A stretch of DNA of 64,000 bases from Hetaerina americana. Taxonomy: Eukaryota; Arthropoda; Insecta; Odonata; Calopterygidae. The position numbers and the translations under genes are program-made. Every line of letters starts with the position of its first letter. Positions within the stretch are counted from its first letter, which is position 1. Of the stretch, positions 9,574 through 21,420 are shown one piece after another. The stretch spans positions 930,001 through 994,000 of the forward strand of contig JAKTNV010000075.1 of the NCBI GenBank assembly GCA_022747635.1, in the 5' to 3' direction. Below the pieces are notes generated by a model that saw nothing but the letters and a program-made list of their open reading frames with translations, was not told where the DNA came from and did no database searches.

Positions 9574-11470
9574 AAGTTCAAACAATCATGAACAAAGGTT
9601 ACTCTATAAGGAATTTCAAAAGTATTACCGTAAACTGATTTCTACCACGAAAAGAACCTATAATGATAATAAGTTACTTAATTCCAATAATAAGGCCAAA
9701 ACTGCATGGGAAATAATTAATGACTGTAGAGGTAAGAAAAATCCACAACTCACTCTCCCAAAACTTTGTAACCCTGAAAATAACACTGCCTCTAGCTATT
9801 CATCTCTAGCTAATAAATTTAACAAATTCTACATATCAGCTCCTTGCCTAACTACTTCTCCAGCCAATGTGCTTTTAGCAAATGCACCATCGTCAATGTT
9901 TGCCAAGCCATGTTCTGAAACCAATCTAAAAACTATTGTCTCCTCACTCAGAAACAAATTCAGTACTGGCCCAGATGAAATTCCTGGTAAAGTTGTTCAT
10001 CATTGTTTTGAAGCCATAAAAGCACCCCTTTTATTTTTAATTAATGAATCTTTGATACAAGGGATTTTCCCATCCCAATTAAAAGAATCAAAAGTAGTGC
10101 CCGTTTATAAAGACCATGGCTGTGTAAATGATTTGAATAACTACAGACCAATAGCCATCCAAAATACATTTGCTAAAATATTCGAAAAAGCCAGGTATAT
10201 GCAAATAGCATCTTATCTCGAAAAAAACTTCCTACTTTCAAATTCTCAGCATGGATTTAGATCTGAAAGGTCTACCACAACTGCCATATGTCAGGCAATC
10301 GACAGCATACCTAATTCATTAGATGCTAAACGCAAAACTCTTAGAATGTTTTTTGACTTGTCAAAGGCTTTTGATAATGTAAACCACAATAGACTACTAA
10401 TTAAACTCAATAGAATAGGAATTAGAGGAAGTCCTTTAAACTGGTTGAAGTCCTATATTCATAATCGCACTCAGAAGGTAGTGTTATCAGTTGATGGGTC
10501 AAAATATTCATCCAAAGCATACCAAGTTAACAAAGGTGTTCCACAAGGCTCAAACCTTGGGCCACTCCTCTTTCTGATTTACATCAATGACCTACCTAAC
10601 TGCTTACCAAATAATGATGGAATAATACCAGTGTTGTACGCTGATGACACTAATGTAATAATATCAACACAAACATATCCCAGCCTCGTGGAAAAATCTA
10701 AGTCTGTCACACTTGCAGTAAACAAGTGGTGTACAGACAACCTTCTAGACTTAAATGTAAATAAAAGTAAAATATTAAACTTTACACGCAATAAGAACGT
10801 GTCAGATGATCTGCTGGTAAAAATCAATGACCTATCAATTGAGCGTGTGACAGAATGCAAATTTCTAGGTATTTCTCTATGTGCAAATATTTCTTGGGAT
10901 ACTCATGTAAAAGCCCTTCAACACAAGCTCAGTTCAACTTGCTACTTATTAAGACACCTGTATGAAACTACAAGTAAAACTGTACTACTCAATTTGTACT
11001 ATGGGGAAATTTATTCAAATATAACCTACAGTATAATATTATGGGGATCAGCTGCTATTTCTCAAACCATCTTTAAAATGCAAAAGAAAGCTATTAGAAT
11101 CATCACCAGGAAACCTCACAATGCTCCATCAAGGCCTATTTTCCGTGAATTAAATTTGCTACCACTCCCATGCATCTACATTATGTTTCTAATTCTAAAT
11201 ATAAAAAATAACATCGGCAACTATTCTCTTAACTCTGCCTATCATCATCATTACACCAGAGGCAGGAATGACTTCCATTGTGGGAATATAAGAACTAAAG
11301 CATTGAAATTAGGACCCAATGAAATGGGCATCAGATTATTTAACAAACTACCCAAAAGTATCAAGGATACACAGGGAACTGCTGCATTCAGGCATAAATT
11401 AAAAAGATATCTACAGCGTAAAATGTTCTACTTGGTTGGCGAATATCTCAACAATATTCCCAACCAGTAA
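9521..11470 (+). CDS. L2/Daphne-like reverse transcriptase, 649 codons open
   Basis: This is the longest open frame in the window and carries all RT palm blocks. Residues include NNYRPIAIQNTFAKIFEK, SQHGFRSERSTTTAICQ, FFDLSKAFDNVNHNRLL with its catalytic aspartate, GVPQGSNLGPLLFLIYIND, and VLYADDTNVII with Y-A-D-D at residues 373-376. The C-terminus reads GIRLFNKLPKSIKD and FYLVGEYLNN, the tail typical of Daphne-type elements; the same tail is at 63.3 kb. The start shown is simply where this frame opens; the protein was once fused to the EN upstream. No stop interrupts it, making it the least degraded RT here. Clade naming is by memory of the family. Confidence 0.88.
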   Translation: MRSVTTQLSLKKLAISSKSSNNHEQRLLYKEFQKYYRKLISTTKRTYNDNKLLNSNNKAKTAWEIINDCRGKKNPQLTLPKLCNPENNTASSYSSLANKFNKFYISAPCLTTSPANVLLANAPSSMFAKPCSETNLKTIVSSLRNKFSTGPDEIPGKVVHHCFEAIKAPLLFLINESLIQGIFPSQLKESKVVPVYKDHGCVNDLNNYRPIAIQNTFAKIFEKARYMQIASYLEKNFLLSNSQHGFRSERSTTTAICQAIDSIPNSLDAKRKTLRMFFDLSKAFDNVNHNRLLIKLNRIGIRGSPLNWLKSYIHNRTQKVVLSVDGSKYSSKAYQVNKGVPQGSNLGPLLFLIYINDLPNCLPNNDGIIPVLYADDTNVIISTQTYPSLVEKSKSVTLAVNKWCTDNLLDLNVNKSKILNFTRNKNVSDDLLVKINDLSIERVTECKFLGISLCANISWDTHVKALQHKLSSTCYLLRHLYETTSKTVLLNLYYGEIYSNITYSIILWGSAAISQTIFKMQKKAIRIITRKPHNAPSRPIFRELNLLPLPCIYIMFLILNIKNNIGNYSLNSAYHHHYTRGRNDFHCGNIRTKALKLGPNEMGIRLFNKLPKSIKDTQGTAAFRHKLKRYLQRKMFYLVGEYLNNIPNQ

Positions 11471-11731
11471 GTTCATACTTTTAGTTTCCAGCAATGGTCA
11501 TGGTCTGATTCATGTTTGTGATCAATGATTTTTCTGAATTTCATATTGTATGTGCATGTTACAGCCGATGTTCATGGGTTTGTACCAAACACTTATGTAA
11601 CTATGAGCATCTATTCTTTTATGTATCTTAACTGAGCCTGTGTCTTTGCTCCTCATTTGACGTGCCTTATATCATGTACATACTCCACCCACCTGGTATT
11701 TTTGTATTGTGATCTCTGGGCAAATCAAAAG
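11471..11731 (+). other. 3' UTR of the Daphne-like element
   Basis: This is the sequence between the RT stop and the trinucleotide tail. It is AT-rich without coding signal. It belongs to the element because the microsatellite tail follows directly. Confidence 0.55.
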
Positions 11732-11752
11732 TAATAATAATAATAATAATAA
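11732..11752 (+). repeat. (TAA)7 tail of the Daphne-like element
   Basis: Seven TAA units end the element. Many L2/Daphne- and CR1-type LINEs finish in short tandem repeats rather than poly(A). The sequence changes abruptly after 11752, which sets the 3' boundary. Confidence 0.7.
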
Positions 11753-12469
11753 CCAATGCTGCAGTCCCCGAGCGCTTTGCTTGGTAATGGAATCATCTGG
11801 CGCTCCCACAGTCCATTCGCAACAAGATCCGGGAGAAAAATTGGCTCAAATGTTGGTTTTAGCGTTCCAGACTGATAAAATGCTGCTCAACACCATGGAG
11901 TACCTTATCAGAGACAGGAGACGGACAAGAGACAGAGACTGAATTGGCGTCCACCCTTCATTGGCTTTCAGACAGAGCACATACGATACATCAAAAAGAC
12001 AGAGAAGACATCAAGTTGGTGATTCAGGAGATACCATAAACACTAAGGCTGCAAGGTATCTGGAAGGAATTAACCCAGCTCCACTTACTCCTGGTTGGTG
12101 CTTTACTCCTCAAATACATCAAGGTCATCTCATTTTGGCAACCCAGTAAAGCACTTCAGGATGCAATTCACTCACTGGGGAAGTGGGTGGGTCCCACCCT
12201 AGGGTTTCCCAAAGTTAAACCCCAACACTACATTTGGTCACAAAATGACTTCTTTTCAAATCCTATAGGGACTATTGTATCAATTTAGAGCAAAATTGAA
12301 CTTTGAAAATTTAAAATTTTTGATATTTAAACTTAGACGATAGCACTTGGGGCCACAGATGGTGTCCAGGTTGCATTAATATGCTAGTTTTAATCTTTAG
12401 TAATTAATTCTAATCAGTAATGCAAATATAAAAATTTTTATGTACCAAGGCTCCCTGGTCAGTCAAACC
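11753..12469. other. No firmly recognised gene
   Basis: Short open stretches occur, for example EKLAQMLVLAFQTDKMLL near 11840 on the + strand, which could be the start of the gag-like gene downstream, but the frames do not join and I recognise no family. The part from about 12210 to 12460 is AT-rich. Confidence 0.3.
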
Positions 12470-13549
12470 AATTGAACGGCTAGCTAAATTTGCCGCCCAG
12501 CTCCTGGCTCTTCAGCAATGTTTACTTTGGCAATTTGACGAGTTTCCCGAAGGACCCATCACTGTCGTACCATTGCTACAAACCCATTGTAAACCTCTTT
12601 GGGGGTATTGTACCATTTTGGAGCAAGCTCTTGCTCTGAAAAACATCGCTTCACAGACAGAATCATCTCCTAAAATGGAGAAAGACAAGGTTAAAAAATG
12701 GGGCACATCAATGCCCCCTGCTTTGCCGTTGCAGGGTATGTTTGAACCCATTTATAGCTTCGAGCTACCAAACAAAAATAGTCTTGTTTCAAGCAAGTGC
12801 CTGAAAATCGTGAAAAATAACTTGCCTGACCCGATTCAGAAAATAGCAGATGCCGATGTGCAAGGGGTTTCTGAAAGGATAGGTAAAATAGGACTTACGC
12901 AGACACCGGCCTTATCATTTCCTGCTGCAGCAGCACCTGTTGCAGCCAATACAGGCACTGTAAAAAGCAAAAGGCACAAAAAACCAAAGCACAAGCCGCA
13001 AACAAACCGGTCGGAATGGACACAATTGTTCCCGAGTGGGACCAGGCAAAACAACCTATGAACCCTAGCTTTGCATCACCATCTACTTCTGTAGTGGAAG
13101 TCAATCCAGCCCTCCCGCTTGTCAAAAATATAAACACCGGCCTACAAGCACACACATCGCATGGTCAGGATGACGGAAGCTTCACTGTCATCTCTATGAA
13201 AAATGGTACGCCCTTAAAAAGAAGGAGGGTTTTTAAATCTCCTGAAATTACCCAAACCAAAAGATTTGTACCCATTGAAACGACTGATACGATGGAGACT
13301 CAGCCGTCCATTTCAAAGACACCTAAAATTCCAGCCATAACAGTACACAATGTTACAGGGTGGGTAGATGTGACAAAGGAGCTGATGGCAAACCTACTCA
13401 TTCCACCGAAATGCACCTTGAAAGGTTTGAACACGGTTGCCATAAACTGCAGAAGCACAGATTCATTACCAGGCAAAGTTGGCTCATCAAACTGTAATGC
13501 AATTTCTGCTGTTCTCAGGATGCTGCACAATATGGAGAAGAAACTTTAA
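12470..13549 (+). pseudogene. Jockey-type ORF1 (gag) half without zinc knuckles
   Basis: Two overlapping + frames (to 13061 and from 13016) give LAKFAAQLLALQQCLL, a low-complexity alanine/proline and lysine-rich middle, then GSFTVISMKNGTPLKRRRV and PAITVHNVTGWVDVTKEL followed by NLLIPPKCTLKGLNTVAI. The pattern PPI-V-NV---L-K-L plus a pre-knuckle domain is typical of insect Jockey-type gag proteins. A stop at 13547-13549 ends the frame just before the zinc-knuckle region, which is missing; an L2-like relic follows at 13.6 kb. One frameshift near 13020-13060 is required. It resembles none of the other gag copies closely, so it is a further family. Confidence 0.65.
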
Positions 13550-13599
13550 GAAATGTTATTTTTTTTGCGTTCTGAAAAATTACTCTTTGAATATTAACT

Positions 13600-14003
13600 G
13601 GCGCTAGAAACTCATTGATCTAAATGCAAATGATGCTATTTGCTCTCTTGCTAAAAACCACCACGATTCCCGCAAAACTTTTTTTTATTAGGTATAGAAT
13701 CATGACTTCATTTAGTTTATATATCTCTAAGGCTCTGATTCATGTGAAATTTAATCTAGAAACTTAACAATTAAGATCTAACATCCATAACTACTCCACA
13801 AGAGGCAAATAAAATCTAAATACCACTAATTGTGGATTGTCATCGTCATTTCTTAATATGAACATACGACTATATAACCATCTGCCTACTCAGCTGAAAT
13901 CAGACTATCCAGAGATTCAAGAATAGGGTACCTGGTTACTTGCTCACCCACGTTACTCATTTGATGAATTCTTTTGGGACTATCTTCATCATATTTAAGA
14001 ACT
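13600..14003 (+). pseudogene. L2-like LINE relic: RT C-terminus to 3' end, copy 2
   Basis: The nucleotide sequence from about 13625 to 13740 matches the reverse complement of 6.67-6.77 kb. Downstream the + strand encodes HNYSTRGK, then MNIRLYNHLPTQLKSDYP and YSFDEFF, the familiar last block of L2/Daphne-type RTs (Y-TR....R-YN-LP..LK......F...Y...F). Stops interrupt it at about 13810 and 13924. The segment 13850-13930 recurs in reverse at 23.15-23.24 kb. It is too short and eroded for finer classification. Confidence 0.65.
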
Positions 14004-17000
14004 TATGTTTATATGTTAGATAATATTTACATTGACGACATTTTATATGGTTGTACCATTTTTCAAAATGAATCAAGAATTATTATGATGGGGCGTTGAG
14101 TATAGGTTTATGGATCCTGGAGGACGAAGGCTCGAAAAAGTCTGGGAGACACTGAAATAAAGTTGCTGTGAACGAGGAAGGTATAGCTGTGATGTTTCAA
14201 AATTTTTCATCCAGGTTGTGAGAGAATTAATGTATGATACCCAAATATTATTAGTTAAATGCCAAATTTTATGCACGATTAAAGACAATACCAAACAGAT
14301 TTATTAAAATTACCCAAGTATCTCCTGCAAACGTTTGGCTCCATGACTATAGAATGTTTGTATTTAACCTAAATGATCATGGCATATATTTAACAATAAT
14401 GTGAGATTGTTTTTAAGTCAAGAATCTAGAATTTACGTATACCAACCTTTGTGGAGAAGGCAAACATTTTTACATTGAAATTGAGTTCACTTAGCAATTC
14501 ACTCGGCAGAATTTCATTGAAGTTTTCCATTTCTTTCGTTTAATTTTACAATTTTAGTAGTAGTCTCATATTCATTTTCTCTGATGGGGCTATATTTAAG
14601 TAGAAATTCCGTTTTTTATTTTGTTTTACATATCAGGTTATATAGTATTGTATCTGAATAATTTAAAACTTATCATATTATTTGATATATTACTACAGGG
14701 TAATTTTTCGATCATTAATCGTTGTCAGTAGTTGTTTTAAGATATGCTCTGTGCCGTGTGTAGGTCATTTATATTTATGAGTATTTCTCCAGTTAAATGT
14801 TTCCCATTTTGAAGTTAAGTTTACTATGCATTTTATATTTATCCTACAAATAGTTTTCGCCTGCTCTTTTTAATTTGTCTGGGTTCATTGCTTTGCAGTG
14901 TTTTGTAGTGAAACGGTGGCGAATAACCCATGATTAACCAGGTGGATTCATACAGACAGCAATAATCCAACAGGGCATTTTATAATTACCCAGGCCATTA
15001 CTAAATGCTTTCACTCGCCTAACATTACAATAAGATTGAAGATTATTTTCCGTAATGTTTATACATCAAAATAATACAAAAACTAGGCATGGATATAAGG
15101 ACGATTTTCTAGCCTGGAAAATGTATCACCAAACCTAGGCACACTTTATTACATGACGCGAACTACCGGCATGGCGATTTCCTTCTGCTACTTGTGACGC
15201 TACCGACACTTTGCATTATGGGGTACCAATATCTGCTAGTTATCGCGCCTTAAATTACTTGCTTTATTGGGTATGTTAACGTGGCCATTTTGGAATGATA
15301 AATCTGGGGGCTCTAATAGGTGCCTTAATATGCGACCGCGTTTGGCAAATTACGTAGGGTGGCTTTTAAGATGGTGTTCCCAATTAATTTTTGCGATTAC
15401 GGCGTCTAAGTTACGAGGGTGGACGCAGCTTAATTTGCCAAAGGTTGAAACACGTGGTTAAGCTACGCTTTCCTTGGTCGTCGAATGTGAAAGTGAATAA
15501 GTTATTCGTCCTTCATTGAAACGCCTGGTGAACGTTACAATTTTTGAATGAAAGGTAAGAAAAGTATTTTAAGAATTCTTGGTAGATATTATTTTCAAAG
15601 AAATTGAGTTTTTGATTATTTCATAGGTACATGATATCGTGAGCATATCAAGAACCCAGTGGAAATATTGTTGCTGAAGCTATATTCTGCTTGTTGCTTT
15701 TGATTGAGTTTCTCCTTATGGAGGAGAACTTGGATTCTCTTATTTAGAATTTCATTACAAACCTTGTTCAATTCTTTATATATGCGCAATTACAAAATTG
15801 CGTTGGTTGTGTGTGGTTCGGAAAATACAGATATTCGTAATTTAATTATTCATCAGTGTATTTTGGTTGACCCTTGTAAATATTTAACACGTTCTAAGTG
15901 GAGAAATTAGACTTTATTAAATCTATTGTGTGATTGCAAGTGTGGGTATGTACTAATAGTAAATAGTGCGTATGTTTGTTGTAGTCGGTTGCTTGCCCGG
16001 CTGGGGGTTATCCTGGATGAATGATTAACGTCACATTGAAATATAAAAACATCAGCTGCCACTCAAAAGTAATGGGATGGGTAGAATAAATATTCGATGC
16101 TTAAAATCACGTTCAGTGAAACACATCCGTTTTCCATCAAACATTTGTCGAGAACACCAACGCCAAAACAAATTATGTAGACGGTTAATGGCGAAGAAAG
16201 TGTCGGATGAATTTATGAGATAATAATTGTTGCATTCTTTGGTGTTTTGGTGGTTTTCGATATTTTCAAAGCACCATTGTTCCTCAAAGTAAGGAATGTT
16301 GGTACTCGAAATGTACTTTCTATTGTATGGATCGACTTCTTTATTTCAAGTCTGATAATTAAAAAGGGCATGTGCAGTGAGAACTGAGTAAAGCAGAACT
16401 TCCTGGTTACGTTAAATTTTCCTTGGAGGACAAGTTTCCGTTGTATACATTATTATGAGTTCATGATGCCATCAACAAACCTAGGCCCACAAGATAAACA
16501 TTTCTCGACAAGGAATAGGTTATGAAAACGACCAAAGGTTGAGTGTTAAATTTTTCAATGTAAACGTGAACGCATTACTGCTTGCCTTTGAGGCAACCCA
16601 GCAACTTTGATTTGAAAGGGGTTCACGACTTGAATCTTGTTTATACAAAATAATCATCAGCAGAGAATGCTTATCCTTATATTTTATATAATCACTCAAT
16701 GAATAATCAAACTGTGATGTGCTAGGTGGTATTAGTAGATCTTCACATAGCCTTTGACATTCCAGGCAGATTGGCCCTCTGTTATTAATGCATAAAATCC
16801 GGTTGCTTATTAATAACATTAGCGAAAGAGCAATGTCCTTACCCAGAAACAATCGTTGTAACTTTGATTTTCCTCAACTCTGTGTGGAGGTAAGTACATA
16901 TTAAGTGCTTCAATACTCATTTCTAACATTGGCAGAGCACTTTGGTGTGGCCATTGTTGAATGTACCCAGGAAATTGTCTCTAATATCAGATAATTATCT

Positions 17001-17111
17001 ACAGTTTATTGTTTGGTATTGGACTTGTGAACATTCTATGGATTTTCCTTATTCTATTATCTATCTCGACGTCTGGGCTATTATTTAATTTTTTACTAAA
17101 TAGTATACCAA
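14004..17111. other. 3.1 kb AT-rich DNA without recognised features
   Basis: I looked for coding similarity, tandem repeats and terminal repeats. Open stretches are short (at most about 110 codons, near 16520-16852 on the minus strand), start from no convincing context and resemble nothing I know. This may be host intergenic or intronic sequence. Confidence 0.4.
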
Positions 17112-17382
17112 CGCAGGGCGTGGTAGTCCAGGGGCTAGAGTGGATGACTGCTGACCAGAGGGGCCCGGGTTCGATTCCCGGGTAAGGCACAATAGGCACC
17201 TGCAGCTCCACCCAAGCTCTGTGATTTTCCTGGGAAACCATAACCGGCACAGGGAAAGGAACTGGCCCCCCTGCCCTGATGTGTGAATTTCACACGCCGT
17301 CGGGCTTAGTACTGGGTGAACTCTACAAATCACCTACCGAACTGACCTTCCGGTTAATTACTGTGTTTATGGTTTTTTTTAT
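17112..17382 (+). mobile_element. tRNA-derived SINE, copy 1
   Basis: The head has a pol III A-box-like TGGTAGTCCAGG (17121-17132) and a perfect B box GGTTCGATTCC (17168-17178) inside a tRNA-like GGGCCCGGG...CCCGGG arm. The body (CTGGGAAACCATAACCGGCA and AGTACTGGGTGAACTC) matches in order the minus-strand copy at 30.02-30.28 kb, showing a dispersed repeat rather than a tRNA gene. The T-rich end near 17371 may be the 3' tail. It has no coding capacity; such elements use LINE enzymes to move. Confidence 0.8.
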
Positions 17383-17929
17383 TACCCCAGCTCTTTTATG
17401 CTCGTGCAATAGCATCTAAATATTTACCGCCATAATATTTATCCCCATGCTATAAGGCAAGCTTATGTTGTTTAGAAGAGCCTCTTTTTACTTAAAAAAT
17501 CCAGTCTCTCTGAATTCTGTTTCTCCCTTTTAATATTCCAACCAAATCCCATGCATTATTTTTGTAATGCTTATCGTGTTTGAGCTCTGCTGAAAACTGT
17601 GTATATCACTCAACTCCTCAATCAATGAAGTACATTGTACATTGAAAGTTAAAATTATTTACTCCACTGTCAGCTGTTCCTTAAAAGGGATTTACTTTCA
17701 CCATCTCATCTAACAGACAGGTTGTCTGGGTCATCACCTTTTGGAGTGTAAACTACCCTTATTATATCCACATAGTTCTTTCTGGGGAGCATCATTAATT
17801 AAGGGGGGGGGCATTTTTAGTGTGTTGTACAAGACATGAGCCCTTTGCAATGCCAGTATGTAGATTCAGTGAGACAATGTATGAGAATTGTGCATGTCAG
17901 GCTATTCCAATTAATTGGATGATAGGGTA
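17383..17929. other. Non-coding spacer
   Basis: No recognised gene. A run of nine G residues lies near 17804-17812. Confidence 0.3.
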
Positions 17930-18190
17930 TGGGATGAAGGAAGGGAGGTGGACAGAATGGAAATCAGAAGAGGAAGTGGTAGTCATGGTGGGGGAGAGGA
18001 GGGGATTGTCATTAAGGAGGCAGGGAGATGGATGGGAAGCTTATTGATTGGCTTAGTGAGATGTGGAAGACTGTGATAGAGGTAGAAATACAATGGGGAT
18101 GTTGGATGGGATGAAGTAGGAAAGGAAGGATGCGGGGAAGATGAGGGGTTGTTGAAGAGTAAGATGTTGGGTAGTGTTATGTTAGGAGAG
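17930..18190 (+). pseudogene. RTE-like LINE RT C-terminal relic, copy 2
   Basis: The + strand shows WTEWKSEEEVVVMVGE, RRQGDGWEAY and then, after stops, VEDCDRG and GMLDGMK. These follow the order of the intact frame at 8.09-8.6 kb (WTEKETNEEVLGMVGE, RRQEKWMKGL, LKTVIEGR, GLLDGMKGG). Several in-frame stops and indels show it is much older than that copy. The part corresponding to YLGS and ETW is absent. Confidence 0.6.
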
Positions 18191-18374
18191 GAAGATAATT
18201 AATGGGTAGTTGATTCCACTGAAAACCTACTTTCACTGGTAGGTTACCAATACTAATAATGATAAAATAAAAAGACCTGTATTTTTCCATTTCTCATTGT
18301 GTTGTCCTTTTTCCAAACTATAGGTGGTGTGAAATTGACGTGCCTCAACTCCCTGAGTACATCCGAAAAAAGGC

Positions 18375-18533
18375 ATGTATTACATCAAAGGATCATTCAT
18401 CACATTCACGCAATACTTCAATGATGCTGAGCATTGTCCAAAGGATAATCCAGTCTGTTACTGCTATCGCCAGGGCACCACTTGGGAAAATTCAGAGGTA
18501 TGTGGCATTTCAGGGAGAGCATGTTTCACTTAA
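18375..18533 (+). other. Short cysteine-rich open frame with possible splice donor
   Basis: A 52-codon frame from ATG at 18375 to TAA at 18531-18533 includes HCPKDNPVCYCYRQGTTW and has five cysteines. Codon 41 ends in GAG followed by GTATGT at 18498, a good match to the animal 5' splice site, so the frame could be an exon ending at 18497. I recognise no family, and no acceptor or further exon could be tied to it. It could easily be chance, but it is the only hint of host-type coding I found in the central region. Confidence 0.15.
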
Positions 18534-20074
18534 ATCAGAATGGTGAAATTGAATGAATGAAATGAAGAGACTCTTTTGCAGTGTATTTTGTCATGGAGGC
18601 CTTTACTTGACATTTTGAGGACATTTTTGTGTATCTTGACTTAAGTCATCCAATTGCATTTTGTGAAGATCTCTGCGCCTCGGAAGATGTTAGTTTTTCA
18701 TTTCCCTCGCCATCTTCTGAAGTAAATCCTTTTGCAGTGTTCATTACACATTGTACTATGTGACTTCGGTGAGTGATGCTGGATTTTCTTTCGAAATGGA
18801 GTGTTCATCCATCTTCTTTCTTCATTTGTAAAGGCCTGTTGATAATGATGATATTTTCACTATCTTTTAATGGTTAATCCTCTCAGAAGTACTGATGCCC
18901 TTCACCGAATCACGCATCATAGCTATTAGTGTAGTTGACCCAGCCTGAATTTTGGTGTTTTTGAGGAGGAATGAGCAGCTGGCTATTGCTATTGGGATAA
19001 AGGAGTAGGAATTCCAACACACGAGCAACATAAATCGTACAATGAAGAAACGTTGCACTGGGCTAATTTGCGAGGAATTTAGTTTTTCTGGACCAAAATT
19101 CATTCCACTTTGACAAAGAATGAGGGCATAGCGAGATAGGTAGTGAAGGTGTTGGAAGTTAATGTTTCCTTGCCGAAGGTTGCAGGTTCCATGTAGGCAT
19201 TGCCACAAGATCGACTTGTATGTAGGCTGTATATTTCTTATTTTGCTTTGTTGTGCAATTTCGAAATCTGAGATCCCTTTGAGAAACCATGGTTGGATGA
19301 AAATCTTTTGGCTGGATGACGTTTAAATAGAGATAAATGTCATGCGCCCACAAAAAGTGAAGTTGCAGTTAATCTTCTTCACGTGATAATGAGTAGTTAT
19401 TAGTGCGTTTGGTGCACCAAGTGGGAGTTGGTTAAAGTAGCAGACCGAATCTCTGATCACTTATGGTGAACAGGCAATGGGCCTGAGCTGCTTGGAGTTT
19501 CCATTTTGGTTATGGTCGCAGCATCTCCAGCAGTTTCATATGTTTCAATGTGTTATAGGTAAACACCAATGTGTTCAAAAGTTGGCTTTAACCCCTTCCA
19601 CTTTGATTTATTTTCTGAATGTCGTGGCCCTATCCTACATTTATTTTTTCTGTGGTTCATTTGAAGTGATATGGCAGGTGATGAAATGAAATTTTGTAGT
19701 TGGCAACCAACGTAGAATAGCGAAATATAAATTGATTATGATTTCATGTTGTAAAGTATTCCAACTGGTTAAATGATTTTTCGTCGTCCACTCCTTTGCC
19801 TTACAAAGCAACTATTTGAAAGTGTAAAAGTGATTTGCGATGAACAGGATACGAACTTGGATCTTAAAATGCTATATATATAAAGCTGCCGTTTATATAT
19901 ATTTATAAAACATAAGCAGTTGCCTCTGGAGAAGTCTCATCAAAAGTGATGATATGTTCCCCATTCCATGACCTCTTTTATAATTCTGAACTGGTAAACA
20001 TGAGAATGAATTAGGCCTAGTGCTATCACATCTCATCTTTAGGTGTTCATCACCCAATATTGGAGGTTATGATC
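18534..20074. other. 1.5 kb without recognised features
   Basis: AT-rich sequence with no supported gene. Open frames such as the minus-strand one at 18867-19208 show no recognisable family and are not linked to promoter or splice signals. Confidence 0.35.
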
Positions 20075-20425
20075 ATAACTGTTGCTGCCGGGAATCCTTT
20101 GATATTGATGGGAAAATGGAACGGGGCAGTGGGTGAAGGAAGGGAGGGTGATGAGGTGGGTGACTACAGACTACGACTTACTTTGGGCACCATGCAAGGC
20201 AAATGCTTACAAGGAAAGTGCCAAGTGAACTCAGGAAGGTATCACGTAGATTCTACTAGTTCTTGGAGAGTGATTTGCACTTTAGTATTTATATATCCCT
20301 GACTGGTTTTTGACATTTTGTGTCATATTCAGGGGAGAATTGCATTCCTGCTGGCAGTAATGTTGAAAGGAGGGGGTTAAGGGGTTGTTGGGCGAGTGTG
20401 AAGTGGGGACTGATTGGCTGGGTGA
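20075..20425 (+). repeat. Direct repeat R1, copy a
   Basis: It matches 29.45-29.92 kb in the same orientation. Shared landmarks are GTGATGAGGTGGGTGACTAC, TTTGGGCACCA, CAGGGGAGAATTGCATTC and ACTGATTGGCTGGGTG. Copy b carries an extra segment of about 90 bp after the first landmark. No coding signal. Confidence 0.75.
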
Positions 20426-20919
20426 AAGAGCCAAAAGGGTGGTTGATAGGGGGAGGGCGAGGGAAAAGGGAAGCACTGCTTATGATGGTCTAGTACATTT
20501 TGACAATTCATGTGATCACTAAAACGTCGCACCCCATCACAGAAGTGCCACCACCGGTCTGGACACACTATGATCATGGCTGAGCGATCTTTAAGTATGA
20601 TCAAATTGTAGCTTGCAACATGGGATAACTGATGATGTCTCTTGTCTGCTGTAGATGCAACAAAAATTCATACACAGCTCTCCTCTTCAGTGAAAAAGAA
20701 ACACTTGTTTCCACTCGTTCTTCCTTTAGTGCTTGCGTACTCTGTGGGTTTCTGGCCTTTTGTGTTTCCAAGGGTGGGGGTGGGTGTGGGGAAGTGGGGA
20801 GGGAGTTTGAATCTTCAATTATCTGCACAGGTATTGGAGGGTGGCAGGCCGTTACGTGCCCTCGTGACGGAATGAACGGGGATAGAAAACAATGGAGAGT
20901 TGGAGGGAGGCACTTGTTC

Positions 20920-21420
20920 ATTAACTAGGGTTGCGTTGTTCATTGCACCACTTCAAGAGCTACAAGGATGTCCAGTCACCTCCTTTCACCTTCAGTGTGG
21001 AGGGGAGAAGTTGCCATGGTTACTCTGAGGCAATGGTTGTGCAATATTGATTGTATTTTCCCTTCTTAGCGTATCCAATGCTCATTTTGCCTGGTCTTGA
21101 TGCTTCCTCCAGTCTTGCCTCTGTACTTAGCTTCGTGTCCAAGGTAAGAAGGGTCCATTTAACTATGATTTAGGAGATTGCATCTTGCAATGGAAGACTA
21201 ACAAGAATATTAGTATTTAATCTCTTTATTCAAAGCAGATCTTGAACCCGGTGCACAAGGTGAGAAGCTTTCCCTTGATTTGCATTTATATTTGGTGCTG
21301 CTGTGCACGCTTGCTTGGAATTGGAACTTGCAATGATGGTGGTTGCACTGGCAGTTCCTTGACGGATTCAGAGGATGGGTCCGGTGATGTTTTTCTTGTT
21401 GACTGTCGGAATCAGCCAAT
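20920..21420 (+). repeat. Direct repeat R2, copy a
   Basis: It matches 33.52-33.96 kb in the same orientation: TTGTTCATTAACT, AGTGTGGAGGGGA, CAATGCTCATTTTGCCTGGTC-like, and ATTTAGGAGATTGCAT-like blocks appear in order. In the 33-35 kb array R2 follows R6 and precedes R4. Confidence 0.75.

Noticed and set aside
12836..13155. Cysteine-rich minus-strand frames of 72-86 codons
   Set aside because: They are antisense to the gag-like frame on the + strand, and their composition follows from the alanine/proline-rich coding strand.
17116..17190. A tRNA gene, because of good A- and B-box-like sequences
   Set aside because: The acceptor and anticodon arms do not pair properly, and the same head plus body is repeated at 30.02-30.28 kb on the other strand, so it is a SINE.
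20601..20928. Overlapping frames of about 100 codons on both strands
   Set aside because: Low-complexity G-rich/C-rich DNA (GTGGGGGTGGG) keeps frames open on both strands; no motif.
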